Positions 1 through 11,029 of a stretch of DNA of 64,000 bases are shown piece by piece. The position numbers and the translations under genes are program-made. Positions within the stretch are counted from its first letter, which is position 1; every line of letters starts with the position of its first letter. Where the stretch lies: the NCBI GenBank assembly GCA_015501595.1, contig JADNRX010000014.1, positions 186,001 through 250,000 on the forward strand, in the 5' to 3' direction. The notes below the pieces were generated by a model. That model did not search any database, was not told where the DNA came from, and saw only the letters and a program-made list of their open reading frames with translations. Source of the DNA: Hymenopellis radicata (lineage: Eukaryota; Basidiomycota; Agaricomycetes; Agaricales; Physalacriaceae).

Positions 1-513
1 TGATCTCGATTTCTCGCCCACCTCGTTCACTATACTCGCAGACCAGTCACTAGGCCGCTTGACTGGTGCCACCTGGGATTATGTGTAATATACCCCTACT
101 CTTCTTATGTTTATTGTTATGTCCTCAATGCTCGATGCATTTCCCGCTCAGTACGGGCTAGGAGCCGTCGCTATATAACGCATGTTGATCTTGCTTTGTA
201 CTTACCGTATACACACTTAACACTTACATCTATACCGGAATGGAAGCTGTTTACAGCAGTCAACACATTCCTGTGCACGCATTGAAAACGTTCTTGTCAG
301 TTTGACGGAAATGAGACTGATCACGGATGGTTGCCTAATATCCCCCAAAATGTGTATTCTTGGCCGGGGTGAACATGGAAGCATAAAATCTGCCTAAAAT
401 ACATCAATCAACGCGACACAGATGCCCAGTACTCCCCCTCTGTGGAGCCAATCAACGTGGAAGAAATCGCTCCACTAAGCGCATCTCCAGGCACCACCAA
501 CGTTGCTGCCACC
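1..513. other. Unassigned flank downstream of IPI1
   Basis: This stretch lies past the IPI1 stop codon. I see no exon with family similarity, no RNA gene and no repeat. It is AT-rich in places and probably holds the IPI1 3' UTR and the flank of a gene outside the window. Confidence 0.5.
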
Positions 514-3007
514 TCAAGTGCTAGCCGCCGTACAATCGAAGATGGGGGCAGCTTCGTATACGGTCCTGGTATCGATCCCCGCGATGCGTGCAAGATCACA
601 AAGTACGGCATAAACCTGGTCCGCAGCGAGGTAACAGTCTCGAATCCGACATGAGCGCAACGCACGACAAATCCAAACGGAGCACACACCTTGCTGCCCT
701 TTGTACCCCTTTGCAGGACACGGAGAAGGAACCGCAAAATTATCTGACGCGCAAATTAAATTTCAGGACACGCAGTGCAGGACGATGATCGCGTGTGCGA
801 TGACGATTTACCTCTGATAGATCTAGGTTGCCACTGCCAAGTTCCCAGAGCGTCTTGGGGAGCTCTCCAACGAAAATTTCTAGGGTGCTCGGGGACACGT
901 GCTTGCGCTCCAGCTAGGCATCGAGGTTAGGCCGAAAGCAGTGTACCAAGGTCAATCAGCTCTTACGAGAATAAGACGAGTGAGAAACTCCGTCGCCGGT
1001 CGTTTCAGTGCAGACTTTGCAGACAGCGAAATTGCGTGCGTGACTACGGCATCGAGGACATCGCCAGACCTGATCAGGGACCATATTGTGGGGAGCAACG
1101 ATGTGTATGCTGCCGAGGTTAATTTACCCGCGTCGAGCGCGTCCAGCACGTACCCTCTGACTGCTTCGTCGCGGGAACCTCCTTCGGAATGGATGTCGGA
1201 TGCTATTAATGATGATAACTCGCAGTAGATGATGTTCAACTCCTGGAACGCCTGTTCGATCTGAAGGGCAGGTTGGACAGCGCAGCAGGATATTATTTGA
1301 GGACGGTACCTTGATATCACGCCGCCCGCTTGGAGTGAAAGGGAAGAATGGTGCCATATGTCCTAGGAGCGTGGACAGATCATCGAGAGGCGAATGAGAT
1401 TTTCCTTTGGAGTGGCTAGCGCTTCGAAGGATCTCTCCATACAGCGCGCGCGAAATATCGGCTACAGCAAGAGCCAACTGCAGCTCAGTTTCAGGAGGAT
1501 TACCAGCGGGTGAAAAGACGACGGGAGAGCAGTCAAGAAACGTCGACACTAAAGTTGAATGTAGGACTCGAGCCAGATGCTATAAAGAACTTGAGTTGAT
1601 TGACCACGGTCGAAAAAGCCAGCTTACAGCGATGAAAATCTCGTTGTTCGTGGACCCTCCGACTTCTGGAATATCCAGCAAGTCATTCAAGTACAAACCC
1701 TTTGCAGACGAACTTGACGCGGGAGTTTGATTAGGGAATACGAAATCCTCGTTCCCAGTCTCGTCATCGTACTCTTCTGCCCATCGTCGACTAGAAAGCG
1801 GAGGGTTGACAGACAAAGGTTGAAGCAGGTTATCGAAGACAGAGTATGCCTCGGGGGAATCGAATGAAGAGGCGAGGTACCATCGTGGATTGTCGTTAGA
1901 TTTGGTAGAGGCCAAAGCTTTTCGAATAAATGTAGCCAGAGATTTCAGAACGACAAGTTTCGACTGAGATAATTGGATGAGTGCCGCATCGAGAAAAGAT
2001 ATATGCAAGTTACTCACGGCAGCCGTCAATACTACACTTGCAGTTGAGGTCGCCTTCAACGGACCTATTCAGAACTCAACAACCCAACCCTGAACGAAGT
2101 GCAGATATCTCACCTTCACTATCTCCATACTTAGTGCCCGCGCTCAACAGACCGAGATATCCCTCCAAAACACGCTTTCCGGACTGATTAGATCCCTCGT
2201 TCCATCCCGCAACCACTGATTCTGGAGCGCTCTCCAACAGAAGGTCGAGGAAGCGTATAGCGTCGACCCGGATTTCAGGAAAGATATGAGTTTGTGCGGA
2301 AGTGGTGAAGAGGAGAAGGGATGGCGCATGAGGCGCCAGTTGTTCCTACGACGCTAGTCATTGGAGAACGGATGTAATGGTGGAGCCTCTTACTTTTGGG
2401 ATGCGAGGGAGGAGCCACGAGAAGAATGATAATAGTGTCTTCCGCACACTAGAGTCCTTGGATAGAATAAGTCGATGGAGGAGATGTGTAATGCCTTTGG
2501 CTCACTTCGTCGCCAATTAGCCGCGCACAAGCCATGAATAAAGTGGTGAGTGAAGGCTGGAGAAGCTCTGGATGCGACTCAAGCAGTTCTCTGAACCCCA
2601 GGATGGCATCTTGATGTGAACATCAGTAGTGTACATCTTGTAAGTGTTATCGGACGCGTACCTTTACGAGTTCCGGCTGCATAGTGCTTTGTATGAGCAA
2701 CGAGTTCGTCGAAGGTTAGGCGACGCTTGGTCGTAGGGCCCTCGTCGTCCTTGTCCTTTGTTATACTTTGACTTGGCAGAGCAATCGCTGTGTTGACAGA
2801 CTAAGAAAAAGGAAGACCAGATTGCATCTTCACGTACATCGAGCCTTGAAGGACGTGTCGATGGCATTACTGGCGAGTTGTTTTCCTTTGCCTAGCTTTA
2901 GCTTGGCTTTCTAGCAGGGATTTAGTCGTGACGATGAGCAGAACGGGTCTGTATCGCACAGAGAAATCAGCAGCCTTGTCCTTGCGCTTTTTAGCACTTT
3001 TCGGCAT
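514..3007 (-). CDS. IPI1: Pre-rRNA-processing protein Ipi1 (Rix1 complex)
   Basis: Ipi1/TEX10 is a subunit of the nucleolar Rix1 complex, which acts in ITS2 processing and pre-60S maturation. The N-terminus begins MPKSAKKRKDKAADFS and continues KAKLKLGKGK, then SFKARSIALPSQSI, the signature of fungal Ipi1. An ARM-like Ipi1 domain follows (for example DAILGFRELLESHPELL and RVDAIRFLDLLLESAPES). At least ten exons join through short GT-AG introns; the SFKAR/SIALP junction only works with the second AG, at ACACAG. The ATG at 3007 is preceded by stops and fits the family start. The last exon was called by splicing AAG to GTTTATGCC, giving a stop at 514-516; a retained frame would instead end near 408. 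The identification is firm and the 3' end less so. Confidence 0.9.
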
Positions 3008-3521
3008 GGATGTCGCTGGAAAAAGTTGATGAATCGGCCCGGATGCCGGTGATTTTCTGCGACCGTTTATGGTCAAGTTTACTTTGTCTCTCTCCATCAT
3101 CGGTCCAGAAAGAGGCCGTTCGCTGCTGTTCGTCTTGATCAATTTCATCCATATGGGACCTTTGGTACTGACTGCCTATCTCCCCGACCTCTGGGACCCA
3201 TCTTAATCGAGGCCCGCCTCATCCCTTCTGGTAAGGACGATGGCCCACTGTTCGCCCAAATTACAGATATGACTTGATGTTTATCATCGACGCGCAATTG
3301 TCTCAACACAACGCCCACGGCCCTCCACTTCATCTTGGAGGTCCAATCCTTTGACTCAATGGATCAAAGTGTTCGTTAGAACGCGTCGAGGGAGGAAGCA
3401 CTGTTCATGTTATCCTGGAATATGTAGATAACACATCTTCATCCGCCACCATCATCTTTGGATATCCTTCTACGTCCGTCAAGGATTCCTAGACCTTCTC
3501 AACCCCATTTCGCTGCTGGAT
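3008..3521. other. Intergenic, upstream of IPI1
   Basis: This is the presumed IPI1 promoter and 5' UTR. A minus-strand open stretch at 3145-3333 has no recognisable similarity and no convincing splice partners, so I do not call it a gene. Confidence 0.4.
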
Positions 3522-3925
3522 CTATTTCAAGCTTCGTATGAGCGATCCCTTGGTGGCCTTCGTCCTTTGAACCGGTACCGTTACCAAGCTTCGAGGCCTC
3601 ATGTAGATCCTATAGAGCCTTGTGCATCCCAAATGTTCAGCTACCGCTGGGTCTCCGAGCATGTGCAAGACATAGGGCGTAAGTAACGCAGTTGGGATTG
3701 CCTTAGGAGTGGTCGTGGTTATGCCTTCGGCTTTGAAGAGAAGCATGGTGGATGCTCACAAGAAAACACGTGAGCGTACTTCTTCTTGCCTGATGCGATA
3801 TATAGGTGACACTTACCTGTACAGATGTATGTTTCCCAATCTACAAGGATATCCTTCTTCAGAGGCTGAACTTCCTGGGGCATTCTCCGAAATCTCGCCT
3901 CATTAGTCCACTCAAATGTGCTCAT
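3522..3925 (-). CDS. Small hypothetical protein, two exons
   Basis: I do not recognise this protein. An ATG at 3925 opens an exon beginning MSTFEWTNEARFRR and ending at a good donor (ACAG then GTAAGTG). The acceptor TTCTTGTGAG joins in frame to a second exon that begins ASTMLLFKAEG and ends at a TAG at 3522-3524. The product would be about 114 residues, with no signal peptide or transmembrane segment. Support rests only on the in-frame splice pair, so it could be a chance ORF or a fragment of a larger gene. Confidence 0.3.
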
Positions 3926-4157
3926 TGAAGCTTCAAAATGTAAGTGTCATCAGTGTCCTTCAGTGTCGCGTAGGGATTGGCCATCCTATAAACCGCCCGG
4001 ACGTTGTCGAGTGACTTCCATTACTGCCCCGATGTTCCCCGAGAAATCCACTTGAACTTGTGACCGAGGAAGCCTCATAACTTTGACATTTATTCTGCTT
4101 GGAAGTCAGATAAATACCGAGCGTTTCTCTCCGCGGTCGCACCCCGGAATACTACCG

Positions 4158-6252
4158 ATGTATCTCTGTCTGGTGATTTTCTTCTTAGCGTTTGCTTCCA
4201 TTACGCTCGGTGCGTCTGTTGAAGGACGTGCATCTGCGCCGAAGGGCTTTGTATCCAGTCACGGTCGCAATTTTGTTCTTGATGGAAAGCCGTTTGTGAG
4301 TCTTTACATATTCGCTTACAAGGCTGACGGTTCATGTAGGCATTTGTGGGAACCAATTCTTATGCGCGTTGACTCCTCGGACAGGAACTTCAATCCACTT
4401 ACGTTGCTGCTTTTAGTGGCTTCCCCTTCTGACCACGCAAGATGATGTTGAGGCCACCTTCAAGGAAATGCAAGGAGCCGGCGTCAAAGTTCTACGTACC
4501 TGGGTAAACACTTCTTGCCTGTCAATGGTATCGACTGTACCTGACAACTACACGCCCAGGGATTCAATGCAATTAATGCATCTGAACTCGCTGGAGCTCT
4601 CGAGTCGAATCTGACTTACTATCAAGTGTGTTCCAAGTCGACTAGTGAAAACCATCCTCCTGAAATCAAACAGGTTTGGAACGGCACTGAATGGACACTC
4701 AACAGCGGACCTCAAGGTTTACAGCGTCTTGACAATGTTATTGACATGGCAGGACGATATGGCATCAAAGTCATCCTTACTTTCACAAATAATTGGGTTG
4801 GCTATGGGGTATGTATTCGACTTGAGTTCTATCACTTCTCATCTGTTGTTTTGCGCGCAGGGTGCAGAACTGTACGTCAATTGGATAGCAGGATCTGGCG
4901 TAACGCACGATGTGTTCTACTCCAACCCGAATATTATTTCGTCGTATCGTGAGGATCTGCCAGGCTCGTCCTTACGCCGAAACTGATTTATGCCTCCAGA
5001 GCAATATGTCAAAGTCCTTGTCAACCGTTACAAAGACTCTCCGACTGTATTCGCATGGGAGCTAATGAATGAGGCGCGCTGTCTGGGTGATCTTCCAGGA
5101 CGTTCGGGCTGTGGTTTGGACACCGGTCTCATTACCAAGTGGTACAAGCAGCAATCCGACTACGTTAGAAGCCTGTAGGTGGCGTAATTGTACGACGCCT
5201 CAAAGCTGCGCTCACCTCGCTTCAGAGATCCATATCATCTGATTACCACGGGAGGAGAAGGTCAATTTAACTGGGACAACGGGACGCTTGCGTCCGACTA
5301 CAACTACAATGGACAAGGTATCTATCTCGTCCTGTCCGGCGTCGAGATTGAGACTGACCTACTTCTTAGCTGGGGAGGACTTCGATCGTGAACTGCGTTT
5401 GGATAATATCGACTTTGCGACATACCACATGTATCCAACTGCCTGGTGAGACGCTTATGCTATCACCTCAGCAAGATCTCATTGATTCGTGTAGGTACTC
5501 GGCCCTCGTACGTCTCTAGACAACCGGATAGACGTTTGTTGACGCCATCCAAGGACTTCCCAGGTTCTAACTTTTCTATGGAGGAATGGGGTCTCGGTTG
5601 GATCTCCCAGCACGCCGAAGGTCATTAGCGACGTGCTATCGATTCACTTCGAACCTTACTCAACTGCTGATCTAGCCGCGCGGTCCGCCGAAAAGCCGCT
5701 TATTCTTGAAGAGTTTGGCATGCCTGGTATTGGTGAGCACTGACACCTTTGGGGAGCTATCGACTGATTTCACGGTGTAAAAGATAACAAAACAACGATA
5801 TACCCTTCATGGGTTGACAAAGCCATTGAGACTGGTCACAGGCAAGTAGTACTGAAGTTCGTCCTTTGGATTGCCTGACTGACATGTACCACGCACGTAG
5901 CGGGTAAGCGATCTTCTAGTAAGCTTAGTGCAGAAGCATCAACTGAGGCGCCATCCTAGAATCATGCCATGGCAGTTCGGAATGCTGGGTCTCACTGAAT
6001 CTGGCGGGAACCGACTGATAAAGTATGCTGACGCGCTAATTGAAGGCGCGTCGCCCAATGATGGTCAGTCCCCCGTCTCACTACACACCGTGAGCTGACT
6101 TGTGTGGGCAGGGTTCGCGATTTACAAGAATCAGACAAACGTCTGGACCATCTTCACGTATGGTTTTCAGCTCGGAGGTCGCTTCTGAACTGATTGTATT
6201 CATCTGCAGCTCTGCGGCGAAAATTCAAGATGCGCGGTCATGGATTAATTGA
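4158..6252 (+). CDS. Secreted GH5 (subfamily 7-like) endo-beta-1,4-mannanase
   Basis: This predicted secreted enzyme cleaves internal beta-1,4-mannosidic bonds in plant mannans. Residues 1 to about 20 form a signal peptide (MYLCLVIFFLAFASITLGAS). The GH5_7 landmarks appear in order: FVGTNSY/WLPLLTTQDDVE, VLRTWGFNAIN, the acid/base glutamate in WELMNEARC, HMYPTAW, and the nucleophile glutamate in PLILEEFGMPG. MPWQFGMLG follows, and the protein ends KIQDARSWIN. There is no CBM1 domain. The gene has about 14 exons. Two introns appear to use GC donors (4364 and 5842), and a 3-nt exon at 5901-5903 best preserves the family Gly before IMPWQFG. Fungal mannanases are usually induced by plant polysaccharides, but I see no specific site here. 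The family call is firm; a few short exons are inferred. Confidence 0.9.
4364..4416 (+). other. Probable GC-AG intron in the mannanase gene
   Basis: Joining TAT (Tyr) to TGG (Trp) is required to make the conserved GTNSYWLPLL. The 53-nt segment between them starts GCGCGT and ends TTTTAG. No GT donor nearby gives the right frame. Confidence 0.65.
5842..5959 (+). other. GC-AG intron plus candidate 3-nt microexon
   Basis: The donor AG|GCAAGT at 5842 matches the GC-AG consensus. One reading is a single 118-nt intron ending at 5959. The other is two introns of 59 and 56 nt around the exon CGG (5901-5903), which is flanked by CGTAG and GTAAGC. Both readings keep frame. The microexon version encodes HSGIMPWQ and the skipped version HRIMPWQ. 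Confidence 0.55.
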
Positions 6253-6335
6253 TATCCTCTCCTCGGCTAGGCGCGAAGTGAGTGAAATTCGTTGCTATGT
6301 AAACATGCATGTACGGTGGACATACCGGATATATT

Positions 6336-6784
6336 TTAACAATCGACGTCAGTGCGAGATATGTTTTCGAAGATGGCAGTGACAGAGCACTGAATGTCGT
6401 GCCAAGTACATATTCTGCAGAGGTATGAAGACACGGCAGTGTTGGAAAGAAAATCACGCACGTTATTTGTGCAGTCTTGGACCCATTTTGCACAGCGTAT
6501 GTGTACCTCTCCCCAGCATTTAGCAGCATCACCACGCTTTCGCCCTTCTGCAAAGAAAGCGTGGCGCCGTTTCCGCTGGCGTTAACCGGTTGAAGCGAGG
6601 CAGGTGTACTGGTGTCATTCGTGAACTCGAAGTCGACTTGATATGGGAGAGTGCTTGTTGGCATGAAGAATGGAGCTATCCAACCCCCCTGGACTCGCAA
6701 CTCGTTTACAATTGACCGACTTCCATTGTTCTCCAAATAGGGAAAGCGCGTTGTTAACAATTGCGCAGGAACGAATTCATCCAT
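6336..6784 (-). CDS. Small hypothetical beta-rich protein
   Basis: I do not recognise the family. The main exon reads MDEFVPAQLLTTRFPYLEN and continues with the character of a beta-sandwich, including WIAPFF and VVMLLNAGERYTY. An intron with donor GTGCGTG and acceptor CTCTGCAG leads to a short terminal exon (ICTWHDIQC...) with a stop at 6336-6338. The start is uncertain. In the same frame, an upstream ATG at 6865 and a hydrophobic stretch (FCLPAVAL) are separated by an in-frame TGA at 6830-6832, so a signal peptide may be missing or interrupted. It lies only 115 bp from the stop of the NPC2-like gene on the same strand. Confidence 0.5.
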
Positions 6785-6899
6785 GCAAACGTAAACATGG
6801 GATCGGAGTGCAACAGCAGGAAGACAGAATCATGCAACAGAACGTAATATAGAGCGTTCGAACATCACAGCCAAGTCAACAGAATATCAAGTGGGACTA

Positions 6900-7640
6900 T
6901 CACCATCCGAGTTTGAAGAAAGGCTTCTTCATAAAGTCCACCACCAAATTGAGACACATCAGGTCATCATCGTCAACGGTGTAAGCATTGACATCGACTT
7001 TGAATTTAGCTACACACGTGTAAGCCGACGGTCATTCTTTTCGAGATGAGCTACACCGACCTTTAGGTATTTCCTTCGGAAGCGCGACGGTTTGTACTAC
7101 CGTGTACGGCCCCTTCTGCACAGGGCAAGAGATAGAAGCATTTGCGTTTCTCCTACGCCACGAAATGGATGTCAGACGTGCAGATGGCGCGTTAAATGAT
7201 AAAGCCGTACGCTTCCTCGCAGATATCGAACGTCTTGGAAAGGATCTTGATAAGACCCAACTTGACGGTGACGTCCGCATAAGCGCCCTCCTGCTTGAGT
7301 CAGTGGAAGCCTTTATCGGCCGAAGGGTGGACGCGCACCTCAACGACTTCTGTGACTACCGCTTTGACGGTGACGGTCAAGTCCTCGCCGGGTTTGGGTG
7401 GGTCGGGGGATACGACTATCGATTCTATCTGTACAGGGTCGGTTGGAGGCCTTGACGAGGAGAGTTAGACGGCAGTTACTACATGCATGAAAACAAGATA
7501 ATACCACAGTCAGTGTAACTCCAGCCCTCCGTCGTGTGCGCAGTGTCGTCGGCTACAAGAACAGACTGGATAACTGGCTCAGCGACGATGGCGGTGGCCG
7601 CAAAAGCGACGAAAAGAAGGGAGACGAGAGGACGAATCAT
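6900..7640 (-). CDS. NPC2: ML-domain (NPC2-like) PG/PI lipid-transfer protein
   Basis: This is a secreted or vacuolar sterol/phospholipid carrier of the MD-2-related lipid-recognition family. A signal peptide (MIRPLVSLLFVAFAATAIVA) precedes the mature start. The ML domain shows the expected cysteines: WSYTDCG near the start, TFDICEEA, then SISCPVQKGPYTV and DDLMCLNLVVDF. The protein ends FMKKPFFKLGW, as fungal NPC2 proteins do. Five exons join through introns of about 50-75 nt. The length, about 170 residues, fits the family. Expected role from the family: moving sterols or phospholipids between vacuolar or membrane sites. Confidence 0.9.
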
Positions 7641-7835
7641 TATGGTGCTGGCTGAGAGGCAGCGTCACGTCGTGACCAGTAAGCACTTGCACTGAATGAC
7701 GTAACTAACTGAAGAAGGCACGGCAACACAGCATCGTTGCTCTGCATTTACGGTCATCTCGCTTTTCATTTCCTCTTTGTCGCAGGCGCCCTCTTCTTTC
7801 TCTTCCTCTGTTATCTCCCGTCTCCTTCAGAAATT

Positions 7836-9050
7836 ATGAAACCAAGAGAATACTGCTGCTGTGCCATTCCCATCGTCAACGCTGGAATATATGCTGCCCT
7901 GACTGAGCAGTTCGTCGCTGGCGTCGTGATTGGCGTGCTGGCGATGGCCACACCCGACAGTATGTTTACCAGTCTCTTAATGCGACATTCCCTCACTTTG
8001 CCCAGTTGTTGGCGCTGCGACACCTTCGTTCGCCGCCTTTGTCTTTGGGATCGTATGCATTGCTGCGGGCGTCCTGCAGATAGTAGGCTTCATCGCTGTA
8101 GCCAAGGTATGGCTATTTTCAATGTCATGGACATGCAACTGACCCAGCGCAAGGAAAAATCCATTCTCTTTCGTCGTTTCCTCAGTTTCCACACCTTTCT
8201 ACTCCTAGCCGTCTTCTCGCTTGGCGCTGCTTGGACCGTTTGGTCCGCAGTCCGACATTCGACCGCCAAGTCAGACTGCATCAACGACTTCTACGATGCG
8301 TCAAATCAAGACCAGGTAGATCAAGCCGACAAGCTATGTGAGATCTTCCCTTGGGTCGACGTTGGCATCATGGGGGGCGTATGGGTGCTGTTTGCTATTG
8401 TTCACGTAAGTCTCACGCTTTGACGGTTGTCAGCATCTCGTCATACTGCGCTCCACAGGTCTATCTTTACATCGTCTTGAACTCTTACAGTAAGGGCCAA
8501 GTGAGAGATCATGCCAAGTACGATGCTCTCAATGACTCTTCCCGTGCTTTCAATGATACCATTCCCATGAGCACTAGAGGTGACGCATGGGACAGCCGGC
8601 CTTCTGGTGAAGCACAAGGGCAAGGGTATGCACAAGGGCAAGGGTATGACTACCGCCATAGACGACAGAACAGCAGCATCAGTATGTCTGATGTGATGTC
8701 GCAACCCGTTCGTCGCGCGACAGACGAATACTCTGATTATGGCCGCTCTGCGTATCCTCCAGAACCCGCCCATACTCTAGATGATAGTGCGACGCCCAAG
8801 CCTAGTGATATGTTCTACGGCGGACCATCACCGCACGGGGAGAGGCCCGCCAACACGCAGGCTCATCCCGGTTAGTGCCTCTCTGTGTTAGTCGCAGTTC
8901 TAGCATGGGCAGCACTTGTGGCGGTTCAAGCTGGTCTGTTGATGCTATTCTTTTCGCGTATTTGCTTGGCGCTTACCTTTCCTTGCAGCTGAAGGATCTT
9001 TCAGACGAAAGACGCCTCGAACGAATGTTCAACCATGGGGTTACAACTGA
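7836..9050 (+). CDS. Four-TM (tetraspanin-like) fungal membrane protein
   Basis: The ATG at 7836 (MKPREYCCCAIPIVNAGIY) starts a protein with four hydrophobic spans at about residues 8-40, 50-75, 85-110 and 135-165. A cysteine-containing loop (SDCINDFYD... KLCEIFPW) lies between spans 3 and 4. This resembles a compact fungal tetraspanin-like protein but lacks a clear CCG motif. A polar Ser/Gln/Pro-rich tail of about 120 residues follows, including two AQGQGY repeats. One intron is only 41 nt (8107-8147). The ORF stops at 8873-8875, but a GTTAGT donor at 8872 and a strong TTTCCTTGCAG acceptor extend it in frame to a basic end (SFRRKTPRTNVQPWGYN) and a TGA at 9048-9050. I prefer the longer form. 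Function unknown. Confidence 0.7.
8612..8647 (+). repeat. Tandem 2 x 18 bp in-frame repeat
   Basis: Two perfect copies of an 18-bp unit encode AQGQGY twice in the cytoplasmic tail of the four-TM protein. Copy number may vary between strains. Confidence 0.9.
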
Positions 9051-9295
9051 AATATTTCATACCGCGGACTTTGGATGATTACTGTACTCATAATATTCTA
9101 CTGTATTGGATGACACTTTCTCAACCTGTCCCGTGCAAGCGTGTTCAGTCGGTAAATATATTGGACGACTACGATATCAGTTGGTCGAGAGCCTCTTGAA
9201 CATGTTCTTTACTGATAAAATATGCGCCTCTGATGGTGCAGGCTTTTGGTGGCCCGTGATGCCCTTGGCTAAGTGCAACGCATTACGAGTTTCAC

Positions 9296-10142
9296 CTACC
9301 GGCATATGTCCAGCTTTGTGTTCCCGATTGTCTTCACAGGCTTTGGCAGCAACCGTGGACGCCAGAACCGTATCCTTGGTCGCCGAACCTGATCAGACAA
9401 TGTAGCGTGCGGCTCTGAATAAACTCACAGCGTATTGTTCGGCAGCTTGCACGAAATCTCGTTGTGCGTCTGCACCCCGGTACTTGAGAACCTTTTGCAG
9501 ATTCCACCTCGTCTTGGTCGAGGAGCCCCTCATCCTTTGGCGCACGCGACTGCTCAAGACGGACCACCGCGTCCGCGTCTTGCACGCCGTTCCGATGAGT
9601 TCAATAGGCTCCTTGTCCTTGAGCTGGTCCTTCATCAGCTCCCATCCCACCGAACGCGCTGTTATATGCCATCTGAGGTCACGAGGATTGTCGACGAGTT
9701 CCAAGATGGCGTTGGGCGCGTTGTCTCCTGGACGGTTGCCGAACTTGTGTATTCTGGTGTAGCCGCCCGGTCGGTTCGCGTAGCGCTGGGCGAGTGGGCC
9801 AAAGAGTTTGGGAATGAGCGACTGATTAAGCAAGAATGCGCCGGCCGCGGTCACAGAGGCGGCCTTGCCTCGTTTGGCCAAGGTTATCATCTAAGAAGCA
9901 CTGTTGTCTGGTTAATGAAGACACTGTTGGGGGAATAGCGCACTTTTTCTGCTAGACGGGCCGCATCTCGGGCCTTGGGAAGCGTCGTTTGGATCTGCTC
10001 GTGTTCCAACAATGAGGTGACCAAATTTCTGAGTGATTCAAGTCGGGCGAGAGAATTGGCGTTCGAGGGCGACATACCTCAACATCAAATTCCGGTGGGA
10101 CGTTGTCCGCGAGAACTTGCGAAAAGCCATTCCATGCTTCAT
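9296..10142 (-). CDS. MRPL8: Mitochondrial ribosomal protein bL17m
   Basis: This is the large-subunit protein bL17 of the mitoribosome. Exon 1 reads [20 protein letters not shown], the classic L17 start, and continues [20 protein letters not shown] and [10 protein letters not shown]. Exon 3 opens [12 protein letters not shown] and contains [20 protein letters not shown] and MAILELVD-like text, followed by a fungal C-terminal extension. The gene starts at 10142, head to head with mitochondrial ACP. The 3' end is set by an intron (donor GTGAGTTT) leading to a stop at 9296-9298; if unspliced, translation ends at 9393. The identity is certain and the last 30 residues less so. Confidence 0.92.
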
Positions 10143-10456
10143 GGCTGCCGACTGTCTCTACCACGGGCGCGCCGTAGGTGGAACGTGACGGTAAAAGAAA
10201 AGCGGATGACGTAATGCACTATTAGTATATTTCGTTCAAGTTGAAGTTGTACGCATTGTTAACTATTCAGCTTTCTCCATTTCGTGTAATTAAAGACAGT
10301 ATGTTTCATAGCAATCTGTCGAACATATGGTGTACTTTATCTAGTTGAAAACATTGAGCCAATGCAGAGCGAACGATTTGTTGACTAATGGAGGCTAGAC
10401 CTAATAACGCCGGGAAAAAAGGCAGCCTGATTTCTGTCACTCATTCCATTGCGACC
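10143..10456. promoter_or_regulatory. Shared divergent promoter, bL17m / mitochondrial ACP
   Basis: Only 314 bp separate the two start codons of divergently transcribed nuclear genes for mitochondrial proteins. No coding signal is visible between them, so both core promoters must lie here. I did not identify a specific binding site. Confidence 0.6.
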
Positions 10457-11029
10457 ATGTCATTTCTCCGCCTCGCTGCCCGACCTGTGTTCCTTTCTCG
10501 CCCTGCCTTGAGCGGATACTATGCTGCCCAGCGTCTCCCTGCGCGCTGGTACTCGGCCGCTGGTGGCCTAAGCAAGGACATCATAGAGGCACGCGTCATG
10601 AATGTCCTCAAGGGATTCGAGAAAGTCAAGGCCGCCAATGTATGTATCGGAGGGGGCTGCTTTGTTTTACTATGACTACTAACGTGGAGGCATGCAGCTC
10701 ACGCCCACTGCTTCGTTCTCCAAAGACCTTGGACTCGACAGCTTAGATGCCGTCGAGGTGGTCATGGCCGTTGAGGAGGTGCGACTCTCACTCATTCGCG
10801 TCCTGTGCACTCTAATTTTATTCTTCAGGAGTTCTCGATAGAAATACCTGACGTGGAGGCGGACGAAATCCAGACAGTTCAGCAGGGTACGGTTTGCATT
10901 CCCTCTCGTGGTATTTTGTGTGTCTCACGAACATTCATAGCTATTGACTACATTGCGAAGACCCCAGAAGGTATGTTGTGTTGTCCACTAGTTGGCTACT
11001 ACTTACTTGCCGTTCCTTCAGCATCCTAA
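10457..11029 (+). CDS. ACP1: Mitochondrial acyl carrier protein
   Basis: This carries acyl intermediates in mitochondrial type II fatty-acid synthesis, and the family also occurs as a complex I and LYR-protein partner. The N-terminus (MSFLRLAARPVFLSRPALSG) is a typical targeting sequence. The phosphopantetheine site is DLGLDSLDAVEVVMAVEEEF, with Ser in DSLD. The helix IPDVEADEIQTVQQAIDYIA and a short C-terminus (KTPEAS) follow. Five exons are joined by introns of about 50-75 nt, and the final exon holds only the last codons. An in-frame ATG upstream at 10388 would add 23 residues; I chose 10457 because it starts the targeting peptide. Confidence 0.93.

Noticed and set aside
2791..2850. Apparent one-base mismatch at the second IPI1 intron
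   Set aside because: Using the later ACACAG acceptor gives SFKARSIALPSQSI in frame, matching the family.
7102..7455. 118-codon plus-strand ORF
   Set aside because: It is antisense to NPC2 exons whose cysteine pattern and C-terminus match the ML family.
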